A stretch of DNA of 64,000 nt. It comes from Dehalobacter alkaniphilus. GTDB taxonomy: Bacteria; Bacillota; Desulfitobacteriia; Desulfitobacteriales; Syntrophobotulaceae. Positions 29,001 to 37,581 of this stretch are shown piece after piece (within the stretch, counting starts at the first letter, position 1; each line of letters opens with the position of its first letter). Below the pieces are notes generated by a model, which was given only the letters and a program-made list of their open reading frames with translations, was not told where the DNA came from and made no database searches. Both the position numbers and the translations under genes were made by a program. Location: contig CP148031.1 in assembly GCA_040500365.1 (NCBI GenBank), positions 3,224,001 through 3,288,000 of the forward strand. Reading direction: 5' to 3'.

Positions 29001-30390
29001 GGAGAGATAAACTCAGGGACTGGGCCAGCGTCTCGATAAACGACCCGCAGCCTGAAGAACACGCTTCATTCAGCATAATATTATGAATAACGCCGTCGCG
29101 GATCTGCATGCATTTCATATCCTGGCCACCGATATCGAGGATAAAGTCAACACCGGGCAGAAAATATTCGGCTCCCTTAAGGTGGGCAACCGTTTCTATT
29201 TCTCCGTGATCAACTTTGAGGGCAGCCTTTAGCAGGGCTTCTCCATAACCGGTCACGACGGAACCGCCAATCGTGGCTCCGGACGGCAAAGCCTGATAAA
29301 GCTTTTGCAGAGCAGAAACCGTAGATTTTAACGGACTTCCTCCGTTGCTTCCATAATGGGAATAAAGCAAATTGCCATCTCCATCGATCAGGGCAAGTTT
29401 CGTCGTGGTCGATCCGGCATCGATGCCCAAAAAGCAGGTTCCACTGGCTTCAGCCAGCAGTTTCTTCGCGACGGAATTTCCCCGGTGCCTTTGACCGAAG
29501 GCTTCATACTCTTCTTCACTGGCAAACAAAGGCTGGAGCAGGGTAGTGGCCGAATCCGAATTATGCAGATTCGGGATGTTCTCATAGATCACGTGAAGAT
29601 CGCAGACTTCGCTCTGTTTCGAAGCCAAGGCTGCCCCAATCGCCACAAAAAACTGAGCATTATCTGGCGCAATAATATTTTCCGGTTTAAGCTTCAAGGT
29701 TTCAATAAAGCGCTGGCGCAGTTCAGGCAGGAAAGAAAGCGGTCCGCCCAGAAATGCCACATTTCCCCGGATTGGTTTGCCGCAGGCTAAACCCGCAATG
29801 GTCTGATTCACGACAGCCTGAAAAATTGAGGCGGCAATATCTTCCTTGGCCGCACCTTCGTTTAAGAGCGGTTGAATATCTGTTTTAGCAAAAACCCCGC
29901 AGCGCGAAGCAATCGGATAAATCTCCCGATGATGCGAAGCCAGTTCATTGAGACCCGCAGCGTCGGTTTTCAGCAAGATGGCCATTTGATCAATAAACGC
30001 ACCTGTCCCGCCGGCGCAGGTACCGTTCATCCTGAGTTCGGGCGATTCCCCAAAATATGTGATCTTGGCATCTTCGCCGCCCAGTTCTATCGCGACATCC
30101 GTATCCGAAATAAATCGTTCAACAGCTTTTTGGCAGGCAATGACCTCCTGAATAAAAGGAATCCCAATCTGTTCGGAAGTGGACATACCGCTTGAACCTG
30201 TCACGTTCATGGTGACTTTTTCATTGCGGAACTGACTGTAAATCTTTTGCAGAAGGTTGCTGACTGTATGCTGGACATCTGAAAAATGCCTTTGGTAGCT
30301 GCTGAAAACCAAGTTATCTTTTTCATCAAGTATTGCAATTTTAACGGTGGTCGAACCGACATCCAGTCCGATATGCATTTGTTTCGTCAT
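26017..30390 (-). CDS. Large 2-hydroxyacyl-CoA dehydratase activase-like ATPase with dehydratase-like domain
   Basis: 1457 residues. Two ASKHA ATPase modules are in tandem: one from residue 1 (IGLDVGSTTVKIAI, cluster-region NGTCAGGTGAF) and one from about 318 (LGIDAGSTTTKLAL, then NEACSSGCGSF). From about 620 there is a DUF2229/HgdB-like part with many cysteines (HCGLCGNNCLL, SLCYPAKL) resembling the dehydratase subunit that receives electrons. Activases of this family use ATP to inject an electron through a 4Fe-4S cluster shared by a dimer. The C-terminal 50 residues are low-complexity (N, Q, E rich). Long fused forms occur in many Clostridia with unknown substrate. No separate dehydratase subunits are nearby. 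Confidence 0.85.
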   Translation of the reverse strand: MTKQMHIGLDVGSTTVKIAILDEKDNLVFSSYQRHFSDVQHTVSNLLQKIYSQFRNEKVTMNVTGSSGMSTSEQIGIPFIQEVIACQKAVERFISDTDVAIELGGEDAKITYFGESPELRMNGTCAGGTGAFIDQMAILLKTDAAGLNELASHHREIYPIASRCGVFAKTDIQPLLNEGAAKEDIAASIFQAVVNQTIAGLACGKPIRGNVAFLGGPLSFLPELRQRFIETLKLKPENIIAPDNAQFFVAIGAALASKQSEVCDLHVIYENIPNLHNSDSATTLLQPLFASEEEYEAFGQRHRGNSVAKKLLAEASGTCFLGIDAGSTTTKLALIDGDGNLLYSHYGSNGGSPLKSTVSALQKLYQALPSGATIGGSVVTGYGEALLKAALKVDHGEIETVAHLKGAEYFLPGVDFILDIGGQDMKCMQIRDGVIHNIMLNEACSSGCGSFIETLAQSLSLSLPEFVQRGLFSKTPVDLGTRCTVFMNSKIKQVQKEGADIGSIAAGISYSVVKNALYKVIRLHNSSEVGKKIVVQGGTFNNDAVLRSFERVTGRQVIRPDIAGIMGAFGAALIARDHYQAGEQTTLLGENELEDFHTETRTRHCGLCGNNCLLTVNQFSDGREFLTGNRCERGAGLESTSEDIPNLFAYKYERLFAYKPLKKEEAARGEIGIPRVLNMYEHYPFWFTLLTELGFRVILSGRSSKKIFELGMETVASESLCYPAKLTNGHIKDLLNKGVKRIFYPCLPRDEKELAGANNNYNCPIVTSYPESLHANVDEIRNKEVEFIFPFLPIDDMARLKVRIYEEFKAMGITRQEAASAVDKAFAERDAVRQDLRTKAEEVLDYLQKNNLKGIVLAGRPYHTDPEINHGIPEMITGLGIAVLTEDSVAHLGQVERPLRVLDQWVYHSRLYAAASFVAIRDDLELVQLNSFGCGLDAVTTDQVQEILHQYRKTYTLVKIDEINNLGAIRIRIRSLLAAMKERDKKEIHAHKLFETPKRVMFTEEMKHEYTILSPQMAPIHFELIEEATRLEGYKIEILPDVEMDVVEQGLLHVHNDACYPSILVVGQIMAALKSGRYDLNKTAVIMSQTGGGCRASNYIGFIRKALKDAGMEQIPVISLNAGGLESNPGFRLSLKMIKRCVMATVYGDLLMRVTNAIRPYEKNKGETNALLAKWLKDLKPTLAAMSLREYHRNIRRIIQDFDHIEILDVKKPKVGVVGEILVKFHPFANNFIVDVLEKEGAEAVLPDLMDFFMYCAYGTIFRRKELAGSLKGELISRYIIWRLENYRRVMKRTLAKSNRFHPPKSIYELADMAGKIMHLGHQTGEGWFLTAEMLELIESGATNVACLQPFACLPNHITGKGMVRELKRRYPLANIVPIDYDPGASQVNQINRIKLMLSVAFKNMEKVEAVNNANTNDKNKMNNNAGQMQSTPGEGAAALHNTEEGTEQSYSEQKII

Positions 30391-30693
30391 TCACCTGTCT
30401 CCTTCTATTTAAACAGCCTGCTCAATCTATAAAAAACAGTGTTTTAATCCTTTAGCATCAGACTCTATTATATCAGGTTTCATCTGTGTAACAAAATAGC
30501 AACTTTTTCTGTTCGGCCCTGTGTCTCGTCCTGCTTAGCATCTTGTCCTTATTATTGTATGAGAATGCCGGGAAAAGTGCCTATCCCTATAGAAAATGTG
30601 GCTGCCGCCAAGTTTTGGCGGCAGTCTTTAGCTGACATAGTGCGAATGTCTTCCTATAGCCGATTCGTTCGATCTTTCTAGTTTCTGGTTGTT
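30391..30693. other. Intergenic region with one strong hairpin
   Basis: Holds the promoter region for the leftward activase gene and, at 30602-30624, a 10-bp perfect inverted repeat CTGCCGCCAA/TTGGCGGCAG. On the minus strand it lies 70 bases past the protease stop but has no immediate U run, so it may be a transcript-end stabiliser or weak terminator. Nothing coding is seen. Confidence 0.5.
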
Positions 30694-31863
30694 CTATTCT
30701 GATCTGATTTCTCCGAGGACTGTATCCGTTTTATAGGTGTTGCCGCCCCGGAAATAGCTGACAGATACTTTGTCGCGTGGGTTGTATTTAAAAAGTTCGT
30801 GTGTCAGTTCCAGGGAATTGGTTATGGCTGTTCCGTTAATGGCCGTAATGATATCTCCGGCCTGGATACCGGCTTTAGCTGCTGCCCCGCCGTTTTCGAC
30901 ACTGGCGATATAGCAACCTGCCGGCCAGTCTTTAAATGAAGCGTATTCCTCTGTGTAGCGGTCGTTAATGTTGATCTGTAAAGCCGGATGGCTCGCAAAG
31001 CCTTTTTCAATAAGCTGCTGAATTACAGGCAGCGCATCAGAAATTGGGATCGCAAACCCCATACCTTCAAAGCCCTGAGTATCATTTTTGGCTGAATTAA
31101 TTCCGACAACCTGGCCACTGAAATTAACGAGCGGTCCGCCGCTGTTGCCCGGGTTAATCGCCGCATCCGTCTGGATCAGATTGAAGCTGGCTTCCCCCTG
31201 CAGCTGGAGAAACCTGTCTGTCGCTGATACCACACCGGCTGTGACTGTACGGGCAAAATCCTGGCCTCCTGGATTGCCGATCGCTACAACGGATTCTCCG
31301 ACTTTTAAGGCTTCGGAATCTCCGAACTGGACAGCCGCAAGTTCCTTTATTCCGTCAATTTTGAGTACAGCAAGATCAGTCCGTGAATCACCACCGACAA
31401 GCGTTCCCGGAACATTCCGGCCATCGACAAGCGAAATCATAATTTTTTCAGCATCTTCAATGACATGATAGTTAGTAACAATATAACCCTGGGTGGCATT
31501 GATGATAAAGCCAGAACCACTTCCTGCTTCACTGAGTCCATCACTGCTCCCGGCAAAAATATTCCCGCTATACTGAAAGTTGGCCACACCTACGACAGCA
31601 GGCCCTACCGTGCTGGCAATATTAATCACCGGTGACTCCCCACCGATAGCACCTGAGGATGTAATCGGGGGATTTTCTCCCTGTTGAACGACAACCTTAT
31701 TACCACCTTCCAAATAATTGCCTTGAGGATATACCGCAGGTACAAGAACGACAGCAATCAATCCGCCCAGAATTGCACTGATGACAGCAAGCAAAACCGT
31801 CGAAACAACCCGGGGTTTTCCGCTCCTTCGTCCGAAATTGTCCCGGTCATTATAATCATCCAT
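30694..31863 (-). CDS. HtrA/DegP-type membrane-anchored serine protease with PDZ domain
   Basis: 389 residues. A short cytoplasmic tail is followed by one membrane helix (about 20-45), then a trypsin-like domain with the triad His133 (TNYHVIED), Asp163 (SRTDLAVLKI) and Ser241 (NPGNSGGPLV), and a PDZ domain from about 290 (AAAKAGIQAGDIITAINGTAI). It should degrade misfolded proteins outside the membrane. A GGAGGG site precedes ATG 31863. It may form an operon with the hydrolase gene that follows upstream. Confidence 0.93.
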   Translation of the reverse strand: MDDYNDRDNFGRRSGKPRVVSTVLLAVISAILGGLIAVVLVPAVYPQGNYLEGGNKVVVQQGENPPITSSGAIGGESPVINIASTVGPAVVGVANFQYSGNIFAGSSDGLSEAGSGSGFIINATQGYIVTNYHVIEDAEKIMISLVDGRNVPGTLVGGDSRTDLAVLKIDGIKELAAVQFGDSEALKVGESVVAIGNPGGQDFARTVTAGVVSATDRFLQLQGEASFNLIQTDAAINPGNSGGPLVNFSGQVVGINSAKNDTQGFEGMGFAIPISDALPVIQQLIEKGFASHPALQININDRYTEEYASFKDWPAGCYIASVENGGAAAKAGIQAGDIITAINGTAITNSLELTHELFKYNPRDKVSVSYFRGGNTYKTDTVLGEIRSE

Positions 31864-31936
31864 CTGACATCCCTCCTATCCAGTATGTATCATGTCTACC
31901 TTAAATTTAGTCTGTCAGTTATGCTCTCTTGACATA

Positions 31937-32725
31937 CTATCCCAGTGTAATAAGTTCGTGCGGATAATGTCTCGGCGCAACTCTTATTTTTAGATTCGCG
32001 CATTTTTTCTTAACCTGCGAATTCCGGAGCATCTCCACAACTGTACTTAATGCCATTTGCGGCGTATTGTTTTCTTCACTTAAGTGAGCAAGCACGACTT
32101 TTTGCGTGTTTTCACCAAGCCATTCCGTCAAGGCCTCAGCAAGCTGGACATTGCTTAGATGTCCTGCATCTCCGCTGACTCTTTTCTTCAAATAGTACGG
32201 ATACCTTCCGTGCCATAGTGTTTCCAGATCGTGGTTTGCCTCGACGACATAGGCATCACAGCCCCGAAGATTCCGATGCATCTCTTCTGTGACAATGCCG
32301 CTGTCAGTCGCTATGCCAAGCGTATGCGTTTTACCTGTTATTTTAAGACCGTAGCTTTCCCTGCTGTCGTGGGAAGTCGGGAAGAGTTTCACATCCATAC
32401 CCGCAAGATAGATGTCCCGGTCAATAATTCTTTTCTGTTCAGAATTAATATCCCCAAGCACCGTTTCGATTTCCTGCCAAATTCCGGCTGTCGCATAGAC
32501 GGGAATCTTCAGCTTGCGGGCCAGCGCGCCGGCCCCCTTGACATGGTCGGAATGTTCATGGGTAATGATGATCCCTTCCAGCTGAGGAGCGGCGATATCA
32601 ATCACCTCGAGGTTCGTAAGCACTCTCTTGGCCGCAATGCCGCAATCCACAAGCAGACTCCTGTTTTCTTCCCCTACACATATGGCATTACCGGAACTGC
32701 CGCTGGCCAGTGTTGCAAAATACAT
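31937..32725 (-). CDS. Metallo-beta-lactamase-fold hydrolase, WalJ/YycJ type
   Basis: 262 residues. The metal motif THEHSDH is at 55-61, with further ligands in TSHDSRESYG, ATDSGIVT and ANHDLETL. It resembles YycJ (WalJ), a predicted nuclease-like hydrolase next to htrA in many Firmicutes, and the order htrA-walJ is kept here. The biochemical role is not settled in the family. Confidence 0.88.
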   Translation of the reverse strand: MYFATLASGSSGNAICVGEENRSLLVDCGIAAKRVLTNLEVIDIAAPQLEGIIITHEHSDHVKGAGALARKLKIPVYATAGIWQEIETVLGDINSEQKRIIDRDIYLAGMDVKLFPTSHDSRESYGLKITGKTHTLGIATDSGIVTEEMHRNLRGCDAYVVEANHDLETLWHGRYPYYLKKRVSGDAGHLSNVQLAEALTEWLGENTQKVVLAHLSEENNTPQMALSTVVEMLRNSQVKKKCANLKIRVAPRHYPHELITLG

Positions 32726-32810
32726 CTGTTCACCTTCCCGATCTGTGATTCAGGCGCTTACTCATCCTGTTGTTAACATGTCTGCCGTTACTTGTCTCAG
32801 GTTCGTTTGT

Positions 32811-33422
32811 CTAAGGTTCAATGTCCTGAGCTCTTGCAATCATTTCCTCGAGCTTGGTCTTCATCTTTTTATCCGTATTGTATTTCAACGCTGTCTGCCA
32901 GTACTGCTCAGCCTGCTTGTAATCTTCTTTGCTATAAAACTGGAACATCCCATACCAATATAGCACATCCACATTTTGCGGTTCCTTTTCAATTAATTCC
33001 TTGTATGTTTCATCCGCAAGATCAGAATCACGTGAAAGGAATGCGGATATTGCAAGTTTTAACCTTACATCATTGTCGTCTTTCTGTGCCAGGACTTTTT
33101 GGTAATACGTTATCGCATTCTGCAGATCTTCCTGGTATTCTTCATCGTTAAGCTCAATTGTTGTACTCGCTTTACTATAATAAGCGTCGGCCAGAGCCAG
33201 CTGCGCTTCGACGTCTTCCGGGCTCTTTTCGAGTGCTGCACTGAGTTCCACGACGGCTTGCTTCCGCTGATTGTATTCCTGCTCTAACGCTTCCTGGCCC
33301 TGGGTATCTTCCGTATTATCAGACCCTGGAAGGGAAATTGCATAAAATGTTGATCCAATAAGGGAAATGCAGATTATCCCTATAATAATACCTACGGTGA
33401 TCTTTTGAACTTTTTTTTGCAT
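32811..33422 (-). CDS. Membrane-anchored TPR protein
   Basis: 203 residues with an N-terminal membrane helix (about 8-30), then repeated helical units of TPR type (ALEKSPEDVEAQLALADAYY, AITYYQKVLAQKDDNDVRLKLA, ELIEKEPQNVDVLYWYGMF). It probably acts as a scaffold on the outer face of the membrane. Partner unknown. Confidence 0.7.
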   Translation of the reverse strand: MQKKVQKITVGIIIGIICISLIGSTFYAISLPGSDNTEDTQGQEALEQEYNQRKQAVVELSAALEKSPEDVEAQLALADAYYSKASTTIELNDEEYQEDLQNAITYYQKVLAQKDDNDVRLKLAISAFLSRDSDLADETYKELIEKEPQNVDVLYWYGMFQFYSKEDYKQAEQYWQTALKYNTDKKMKTKLEEMIARAQDIEP

Positions 33423-33441
33423 TTTTTCTCCTAACCTGCGA

Positions 33442-33467
33442 CCTTCCTATTATCAATAATAGGAAGG
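33442..33467. repeat. Long perfect hairpin upstream of the TPR gene
   Basis: CCTTCCTATTAT and ATAATAGGAAGG form a 12-bp stem with a 2-base loop. It lies between the maturase gene end and the TPR gene start. Two T/A-rich flanks make it a possible extra terminator. Confidence 0.55.
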
Positions 33468-33489
33468 TTTAATTAATTCTTTCCTTAGA

Positions 33490-33513
33490 AACAAAAGAGT
33501 CAAAGAAACTCTT
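33490..33513 (-). terminator. Terminator after the SCIFF maturase gene
   Basis: On the minus strand AAGAGT-TTCTTTG-ACTCTT is followed by TTGTTTC. A second inverted repeat (GGGTTCTTGTT with AGAGAACCC) at 33523-33549 spans the maturase stop codon itself. Confidence 0.55.
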
Positions 33514-33535
33514 CCTTTGTGCCAGGGTTCTCTTG

Positions 33536-34975
33536 TTAAACAAGAACCCTTTGCCTGGCTTCCATGATTTTAAGATAGTACGCGACTTCAAGCCTTTTTT
33601 TCTGCAGCTCGCATCCCATCGGATACACTTTTGTCAGTTCCCCGCTGAAAGCTTCATTGGCTGCATGGCATCCGCCGCTGCATGAGAAGCGTGCCCAGCA
33701 GACGCGGCATTCTTCCTTCGTATAGACCTGCGCCTGGCGGAAGGACTGAACAATTTCTTCCTTCAGTTCACAGTTCAGATCATTCACAGATCCCATTTTA
33801 TATTTTTCCTGTCCGACAAACTGGTGACAGGGGTAAATATCCCCCTCCGGCGAAACGGCCACATATTCGTGTCCGGCCCCACAGCCCGACAACCTCTTAA
33901 TTAGACAAGGTCCTTCATCGAGACCTGCATTGAAGTGAAAAAAGACAAATTCTTTCCCTGCCTCGCGATATTCCAGCACTTTTTCTCCTAAAATATCGTA
34001 GCTTTCTTTGATTTCTGCCAGATCTTCCTCTCTGAAAGCATACACTTCCTGCGGAGAAGCTACCACCGGCTCCACAGAGATCCTTCGGATGCCGCTGTCC
34101 GCCATATGCAGGACATCCTTGTAGAAGTCTTTATTGAAATGTGTATAGGTTCCCCGGACATAAAAATAATTGCCTACAGCATAACGCGATGTCTCCGGCC
34201 GCATTTCCGTAAATTTAAGAATCTGTGGCATAATCCGGTCATAACTTCCAGATCCATTCAGGAAAGGCCGCATTTTGTCATTTACTTCTTTGCGTCCGTC
34301 CAAACTCAGTACAACACTGATTTCTTCGTCTTCCAAAAATCTTGCTGTCGCTTCATCCAGCAAGACCGCATTCGTTGTCAGCGTAAACTTGATCTTTTTG
34401 CTCGCTTGAGCGGCTATTTCCCGGCCGTAAACAATCAATTCCCTGATAACCGACAAATTCATCAGCGGTTCACCGCCAAAGAAATCAACCTCGCAATGTC
34501 CCCGCTCTCCGCTGTGATCCAATAAAAATTTCAATGCTTTCTTGCCGGTCTCAACGTTCATCATCTCGCGGTTGCCGCCGAACGGCCCTGTTCCGGCAAA
34601 ACAATATTTGCAGCGCAGGTTGCAGTCATGTGCAACGTGCAGGCACATCGCCTTGATCACCGGCCGGTCAGAAAACGGCAGTACTATCTCTTCGGGCTCG
34701 CAGGAAAATAACAGCTTTTGATCCTGAAGCACTTTCAGTTCTGCCAGGATTTCCTGTTTTTCTTCAGAAGAAAGGTTATGCCCGCAACTGTCCAGCATCT
34801 CTTCTGAATCTTCCAAACTGTGTTTCTGCTGATATGTTATCAATTCTTGGATAAAATCATATGTCTTGTCATCAATCACATGAAGCGACCCCGAATTGAC
34901 ATCGTAGGCAATGTGAAGTTTCCCTTGCGCATACACATGTACATTTTTTGCTATATTGTAGTTCGCTAATTTCAT
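33536..34975 (-). CDS. SCIFF peptide maturase, radical-SAM thioether-forming enzyme
   Basis: 479 residues from ATG 34975 (AGAGGA site); an upstream ATG at 34996 is less well placed. Residues 118-125 carry the radical-SAM cluster motif CNLRCKYC, followed by the SAM-binding FFGGEPLMN. The C-terminal SPASM region binds extra clusters through CLIKRLSGCGAG, YPCHQF, CRVCWARFSCSGGC and MGCELQ. The N-terminal 100 residues resemble a RiPP recognition element. Enzymes of this family (CteB type) link cysteine sulfur to an alpha carbon in the SCIFF peptide, whose gene lies 145 bases upstream. Confidence 0.95.
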   Translation of the reverse strand: MKLANYNIAKNVHVYAQGKLHIAYDVNSGSLHVIDDKTYDFIQELITYQQKHSLEDSEEMLDSCGHNLSSEEKQEILAELKVLQDQKLLFSCEPEEIVLPFSDRPVIKAMCLHVAHDCNLRCKYCFAGTGPFGGNREMMNVETGKKALKFLLDHSGERGHCEVDFFGGEPLMNLSVIRELIVYGREIAAQASKKIKFTLTTNAVLLDEATARFLEDEEISVVLSLDGRKEVNDKMRPFLNGSGSYDRIMPQILKFTEMRPETSRYAVGNYFYVRGTYTHFNKDFYKDVLHMADSGIRRISVEPVVASPQEVYAFREEDLAEIKESYDILGEKVLEYREAGKEFVFFHFNAGLDEGPCLIKRLSGCGAGHEYVAVSPEGDIYPCHQFVGQEKYKMGSVNDLNCELKEEIVQSFRQAQVYTKEECRVCWARFSCSGGCHAANEAFSGELTKVYPMGCELQKKRLEVAYYLKIMEARQRVLV

Positions 34976-35039
34976 GTTTCTGTATCCTCTGCCCATCGTA
35001 ATAGTTTTCAGAACAATTATACCATTGAAATACCTTTGT

Positions 35040-35068
35040 GAAAAAAGAAAACTTGGCTGACGCCAAGC
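35040..35068 (-). terminator. Terminator or attenuator between SCIFF gene and its maturase
   Basis: On the minus strand CTTGGC-GTCA-GCCAAG is followed by TTTTCTTTTTT. It lies between the stop of the peptide gene and the start of the maturase, so most transcripts may stop here, giving more peptide than enzyme. Confidence 0.75.
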
Positions 35069-35119
35069 TTTTTTACAGAACCCCTTTATAGATAACCGTC
35101 TGTCTTTATGATGTTTCTG

Positions 35120-35260
35120 TTATTTTTCACAAACTTGATTGCCAACTGTACAAGAAGTCTTACAAGCCGATTGGCAAGATGTCTGGCATTTTCCGCACCC
35201 TCCGGTTTTGGCTGTTGAGGCTAAGCTCCCCTTAATGACTGTCTGAATATGTGTAGCCAT
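35120..35260 (-). CDS. SCIFF ribosomally made peptide precursor
   Basis: 46 residues beginning MATHIQTVIKGSLASTAK. It has exactly six cysteines at 22, 25, 29, 33, 37 and 44 (spaced C-x2-C-x3-C-x3-C-x3-C-x6-C), which defines the six-cysteines-in-forty-five family of Clostridia. An AAGGAGG site precedes the ATG. The acceptor residues for thioether bonds are the Thr/Ser between cysteines (TSC, KTSC). No exporter or protease is adjacent. The function of the mature peptide is unknown in the family. Confidence 0.95.
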   Translation of the reverse strand: MATHIQTVIKGSLASTAKTGGCGKCQTSCQSACKTSCTVGNQVCEK

Positions 35261-35274
35261 GCGTATCCTCCTTA

Positions 35275-35850
35275 TTATTGTTTAGGCTGACTGAACAAGT
35301 AGATAATCTTTCCTTCAGCGGAGTATCCGGTGATATCTGCGCTTACCGATGGGACCTGCGGTTTGCTGACAAACGCATACCATAATCTCAGCTGATCGGT
35401 GTTAACGATTTTTCCCTGGACCTTTTCCCCGCCAATCGTCGTAACGGTTACACGTACAATATTCTTATTCGTTATCTTGCCGTAATAGACCGAATATTGG
35501 GTGCCGTCTTCTCCAAGATCCGCATATCGCCACTGCAGGCCATCAGGATAAGTGACAAGCTTACCAACCGCACTTCCTGTCCATTTCCAGCCAAAACTGT
35601 TTTTCGTAAATATCCCTGTGCTTAGTTCTTCTTCAAACGTGTAAAACACAATTCCTGAATTGTCACTGACTTGTTCAATATGCACCAGGTCATATCCCTT
35701 GGGAATAAGCGGTTCCGCCTTGGCCACCGCGTCTTCCAATGAGTTGCATCCGCCTAATACTGCTATCATGATCACAATGGCCAAAATTGCTGCAATTTTC
35801 TTCAGCTTGCCCTTCTTGCGAAACATTCGGCTGTTAGAGTCAGATAACAT
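35275..35850 (-). CDS. Lipoprotein of unknown function
   Basis: 191 residues. A basic N terminus and hydrophobic stretch end in the lipobox VLGGC (Cys35), so the protein should be anchored on the outer membrane face. The rest (YDLVHIEQVSDNSGIVFYTF...) is beta-rich with no motif I recognise. It ends 14 bases before the SCIFF start and may be co-transcribed with it. Start ATG 35850 is tentative; ATG 35826 is possible. Confidence 0.7.
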   Translation of the reverse strand: MLSDSNSRMFRKKGKLKKIAAILAIVIMIAVLGGCNSLEDAVAKAEPLIPKGYDLVHIEQVSDNSGIVFYTFEEELSTGIFTKNSFGWKWTGSAVGKLVTYPDGLQWRYADLGEDGTQYSVYYGKITNKNIVRVTVTTIGGEKVQGKIVNTDQLRLWYAFVSKPQVPSVSADITGYSAEGKIIYLFSQPKQ

Positions 35851-35941
35851 CCTTTTTCTTTCAGCTCCTTTCGGCTTAACGCCTCACTAAAGCCTCATGT
35901 GATATGCGTCCCGCAAAAAACCATTAATTAGCTTTTGCGAT

Positions 35942-35964
35942 AAAAAAACCAGCTTAAAACTGGC
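35942..35964 (-). terminator. Terminator of the tRNA-Gly transcript
   Basis: On the minus strand GGCCAG-TTTTAAG-CTGG is followed by seven U residues, 15 bases past the tRNA 3' end. Confidence 0.8.
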
Positions 35965-35979
35965 CTTATATTCTTAAAT

Positions 35980-36054
35980 TGGAGCGGAAGACGGGATTCG
36001 AACCCGCGACCCTCGGCTTGGGAAGCCAATGCTCTACCACTGAGCCACTTCCGC
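35980..36054 (-). tRNA. tRNA-Gly (anticodon CCC)
   Basis: 75-nt cloverleaf with encoded CCA. Acceptor GCGGAAG pairs with CTTCCGC. The anticodon stem TTGGC/GCCGA encloses the loop TTCCCAA, giving anticodon CCC for GGG codons. The T arm is GCGGG-TTCGAAT-CCCGT. Confidence 0.93.
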
Positions 36055-36300
36055 ATGATATTTCAAGGCTTTAGACTTCCTAGCATGTTCTAGGACCATG
36101 GCATACCTTTGTCGGGTAAGCATTATTATACTTCAAAATTTAATACTAGGCAAGATTATAAGTTTAATTTTTACAATTTCGACGATATTACTAGCTCAGT
36201 TGACTCTACCCCAAATTTGGTGCAGGTTTTATTTTGAGGTTAATACACTTTTGGGTATCCCTCCTACACTACCAGTTTCAGCACTTTGTCATCCTTTTTC
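36055..36300. other. Intergenic region, nothing seen
   Basis: About 250 bases between tRNA-Gly and the peptidase gene end. AT-rich. It should hold the tRNA promoter and the peptidase terminator, but neither is obvious. Confidence 0.4.
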
Positions 36301-37581
36301 TTAGCCCACAGTAGCAAGTGCCGCCAGTAACAACATTCCCTCATTTTCCCGATAGATCTGCGCGAATTGGGAAATTGGCAGGGGATTTCGGCCAAATCCA
36401 ACCTCAACCGTATAGCCCGGTCTCCGGTACTTTTCGATAAACCAATCCTTATAGCCTGCATACGATGTTATTCCAGTCGCTTCTTCCAGCACATAGCCGC
36501 TTTTTTCTGCCAAACTGAGTGCAATTTGCCGGTCCCTGGCCGACGCCAGACCTCTGTAATTCCAGTAGATCACCCTACCTTGGCTGTGGTAGGCCAGGAC
36601 AAGTCTAAAATTATGATTTCTCGTGAAATCTGCAACTGCTTTGGATTCAGGTTCGGATTCCGGTCCTGTCCCTGAAAATCTGGTCGGGCCAGGCCCGGTT
36701 ATTCCGTGACTGGCTTCCGCTTGTTTCGACAACTGCCAGGATGCATCGTAATTGTGGTTTAGATCTACGCCACGAATATTGGCCTGCCAGACCTGGCCAA
36801 AATTCATCCGGCCTTCATTCCATTTTAGAAGAGATGTGTAGAATGGATGATTTATCCGAAGTCCGTTTAAGACCAGATCAATACCATCTGGATTCACCAT
36901 AGGGATTAAATAAATTGAACTTTGACCCCATATCTCTCTTATGTTGTATCCCCTGACCGAAGTTCCATCCACATAGTTTTTCAGATAGTTTTCACAGAAC
37001 TTCATCAGCACAACTGTCGTAATCCATTCCAGTGAATGATGTGACGCATTATAAAATACATGATTCGGTCCATTACCCAGCCTCAGATAGTAAAGATTCC
37101 GTCCCATAATACTTTTCCCGGCAACCCCGGTTTCCAAGAAAGGATAGCGTTTCTGTAACCCGGCAATATCCCGCTGCAAGATTTCGTAGGTATAATTGAG
37201 GTTTGTATCGACAATATCAAAAGCATAGGGCACGGTCAACTGTTGTCCTGCTCTTATATTGTCAGAACTGATCCCGGGATTTGCTGCCAGAAGCCGCTGG
37301 GTATTGATTTTATAACGGTTGGCAATCTGATATAACGTATCTCCCGCAGCAGCCGTAACCATTATGTAGCCGTTTAGTAACGGCAAGAGCTTTTGATACG
37401 TGATTGGACCAATGATTCCATCTGCTTGGAGACCACTGGCCGCCTGAAACTGTTTGACCACTTGCTCTGTATTTGTTCCGAATACCCCGTCTACCGTCCC
37501 CGGATCGTAGCCCAGCTTTTTGAGTAAAGCCTGAACTTCCATTACATCGTTTCCTCTGACTCCGATCTTAAGTACGCGCAC
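36301..37581 (-). CDS. Cell-wall M14 zinc peptidase with peptidoglycan-binding and LysM domains
   Basis: 426 residues, GTG start at 37581 behind GGGGGG. Residues 1-68 form a peptidoglycan-binding domain 1 (VQALLKKLGYDPGTVDGVFG). Residues 73-117 are a LysM domain. From about 128 is an M14 carboxypeptidase fold with zinc ligands His182 and Glu185 (HHSLE) and His332 (AYHSQG), and catalytic Glu393 (YTVEVGFG). Similar proteins are gamma-D-glutamyl-diaminopimelate endopeptidases that trim peptidoglycan, often in spore germination or cortex turnover. No signal peptide is seen, which fits proteins made in the forespore or mother cell. Confidence 0.9.
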   Translation of the reverse strand: MRVLKIGVRGNDVMEVQALLKKLGYDPGTVDGVFGTNTEQVVKQFQAASGLQADGIIGPITYQKLLPLLNGYIMVTAAAGDTLYQIANRYKINTQRLLAANPGISSDNIRAGQQLTVPYAFDIVDTNLNYTYEILQRDIAGLQKRYPFLETGVAGKSIMGRNLYYLRLGNGPNHVFYNASHHSLEWITTVVLMKFCENYLKNYVDGTSVRGYNIREIWGQSSIYLIPMVNPDGIDLVLNGLRINHPFYTSLLKWNEGRMNFGQVWQANIRGVDLNHNYDASWQLSKQAEASHGITGPGPTRFSGTGPESEPESKAVADFTRNHNFRLVLAYHSQGRVIYWNYRGLASARDRQIALSLAEKSGYVLEEATGITSYAGYKDWFIEKYRRPGYTVEVGFGRNPLPISQFAQIYRENEGMLLLAALATVG

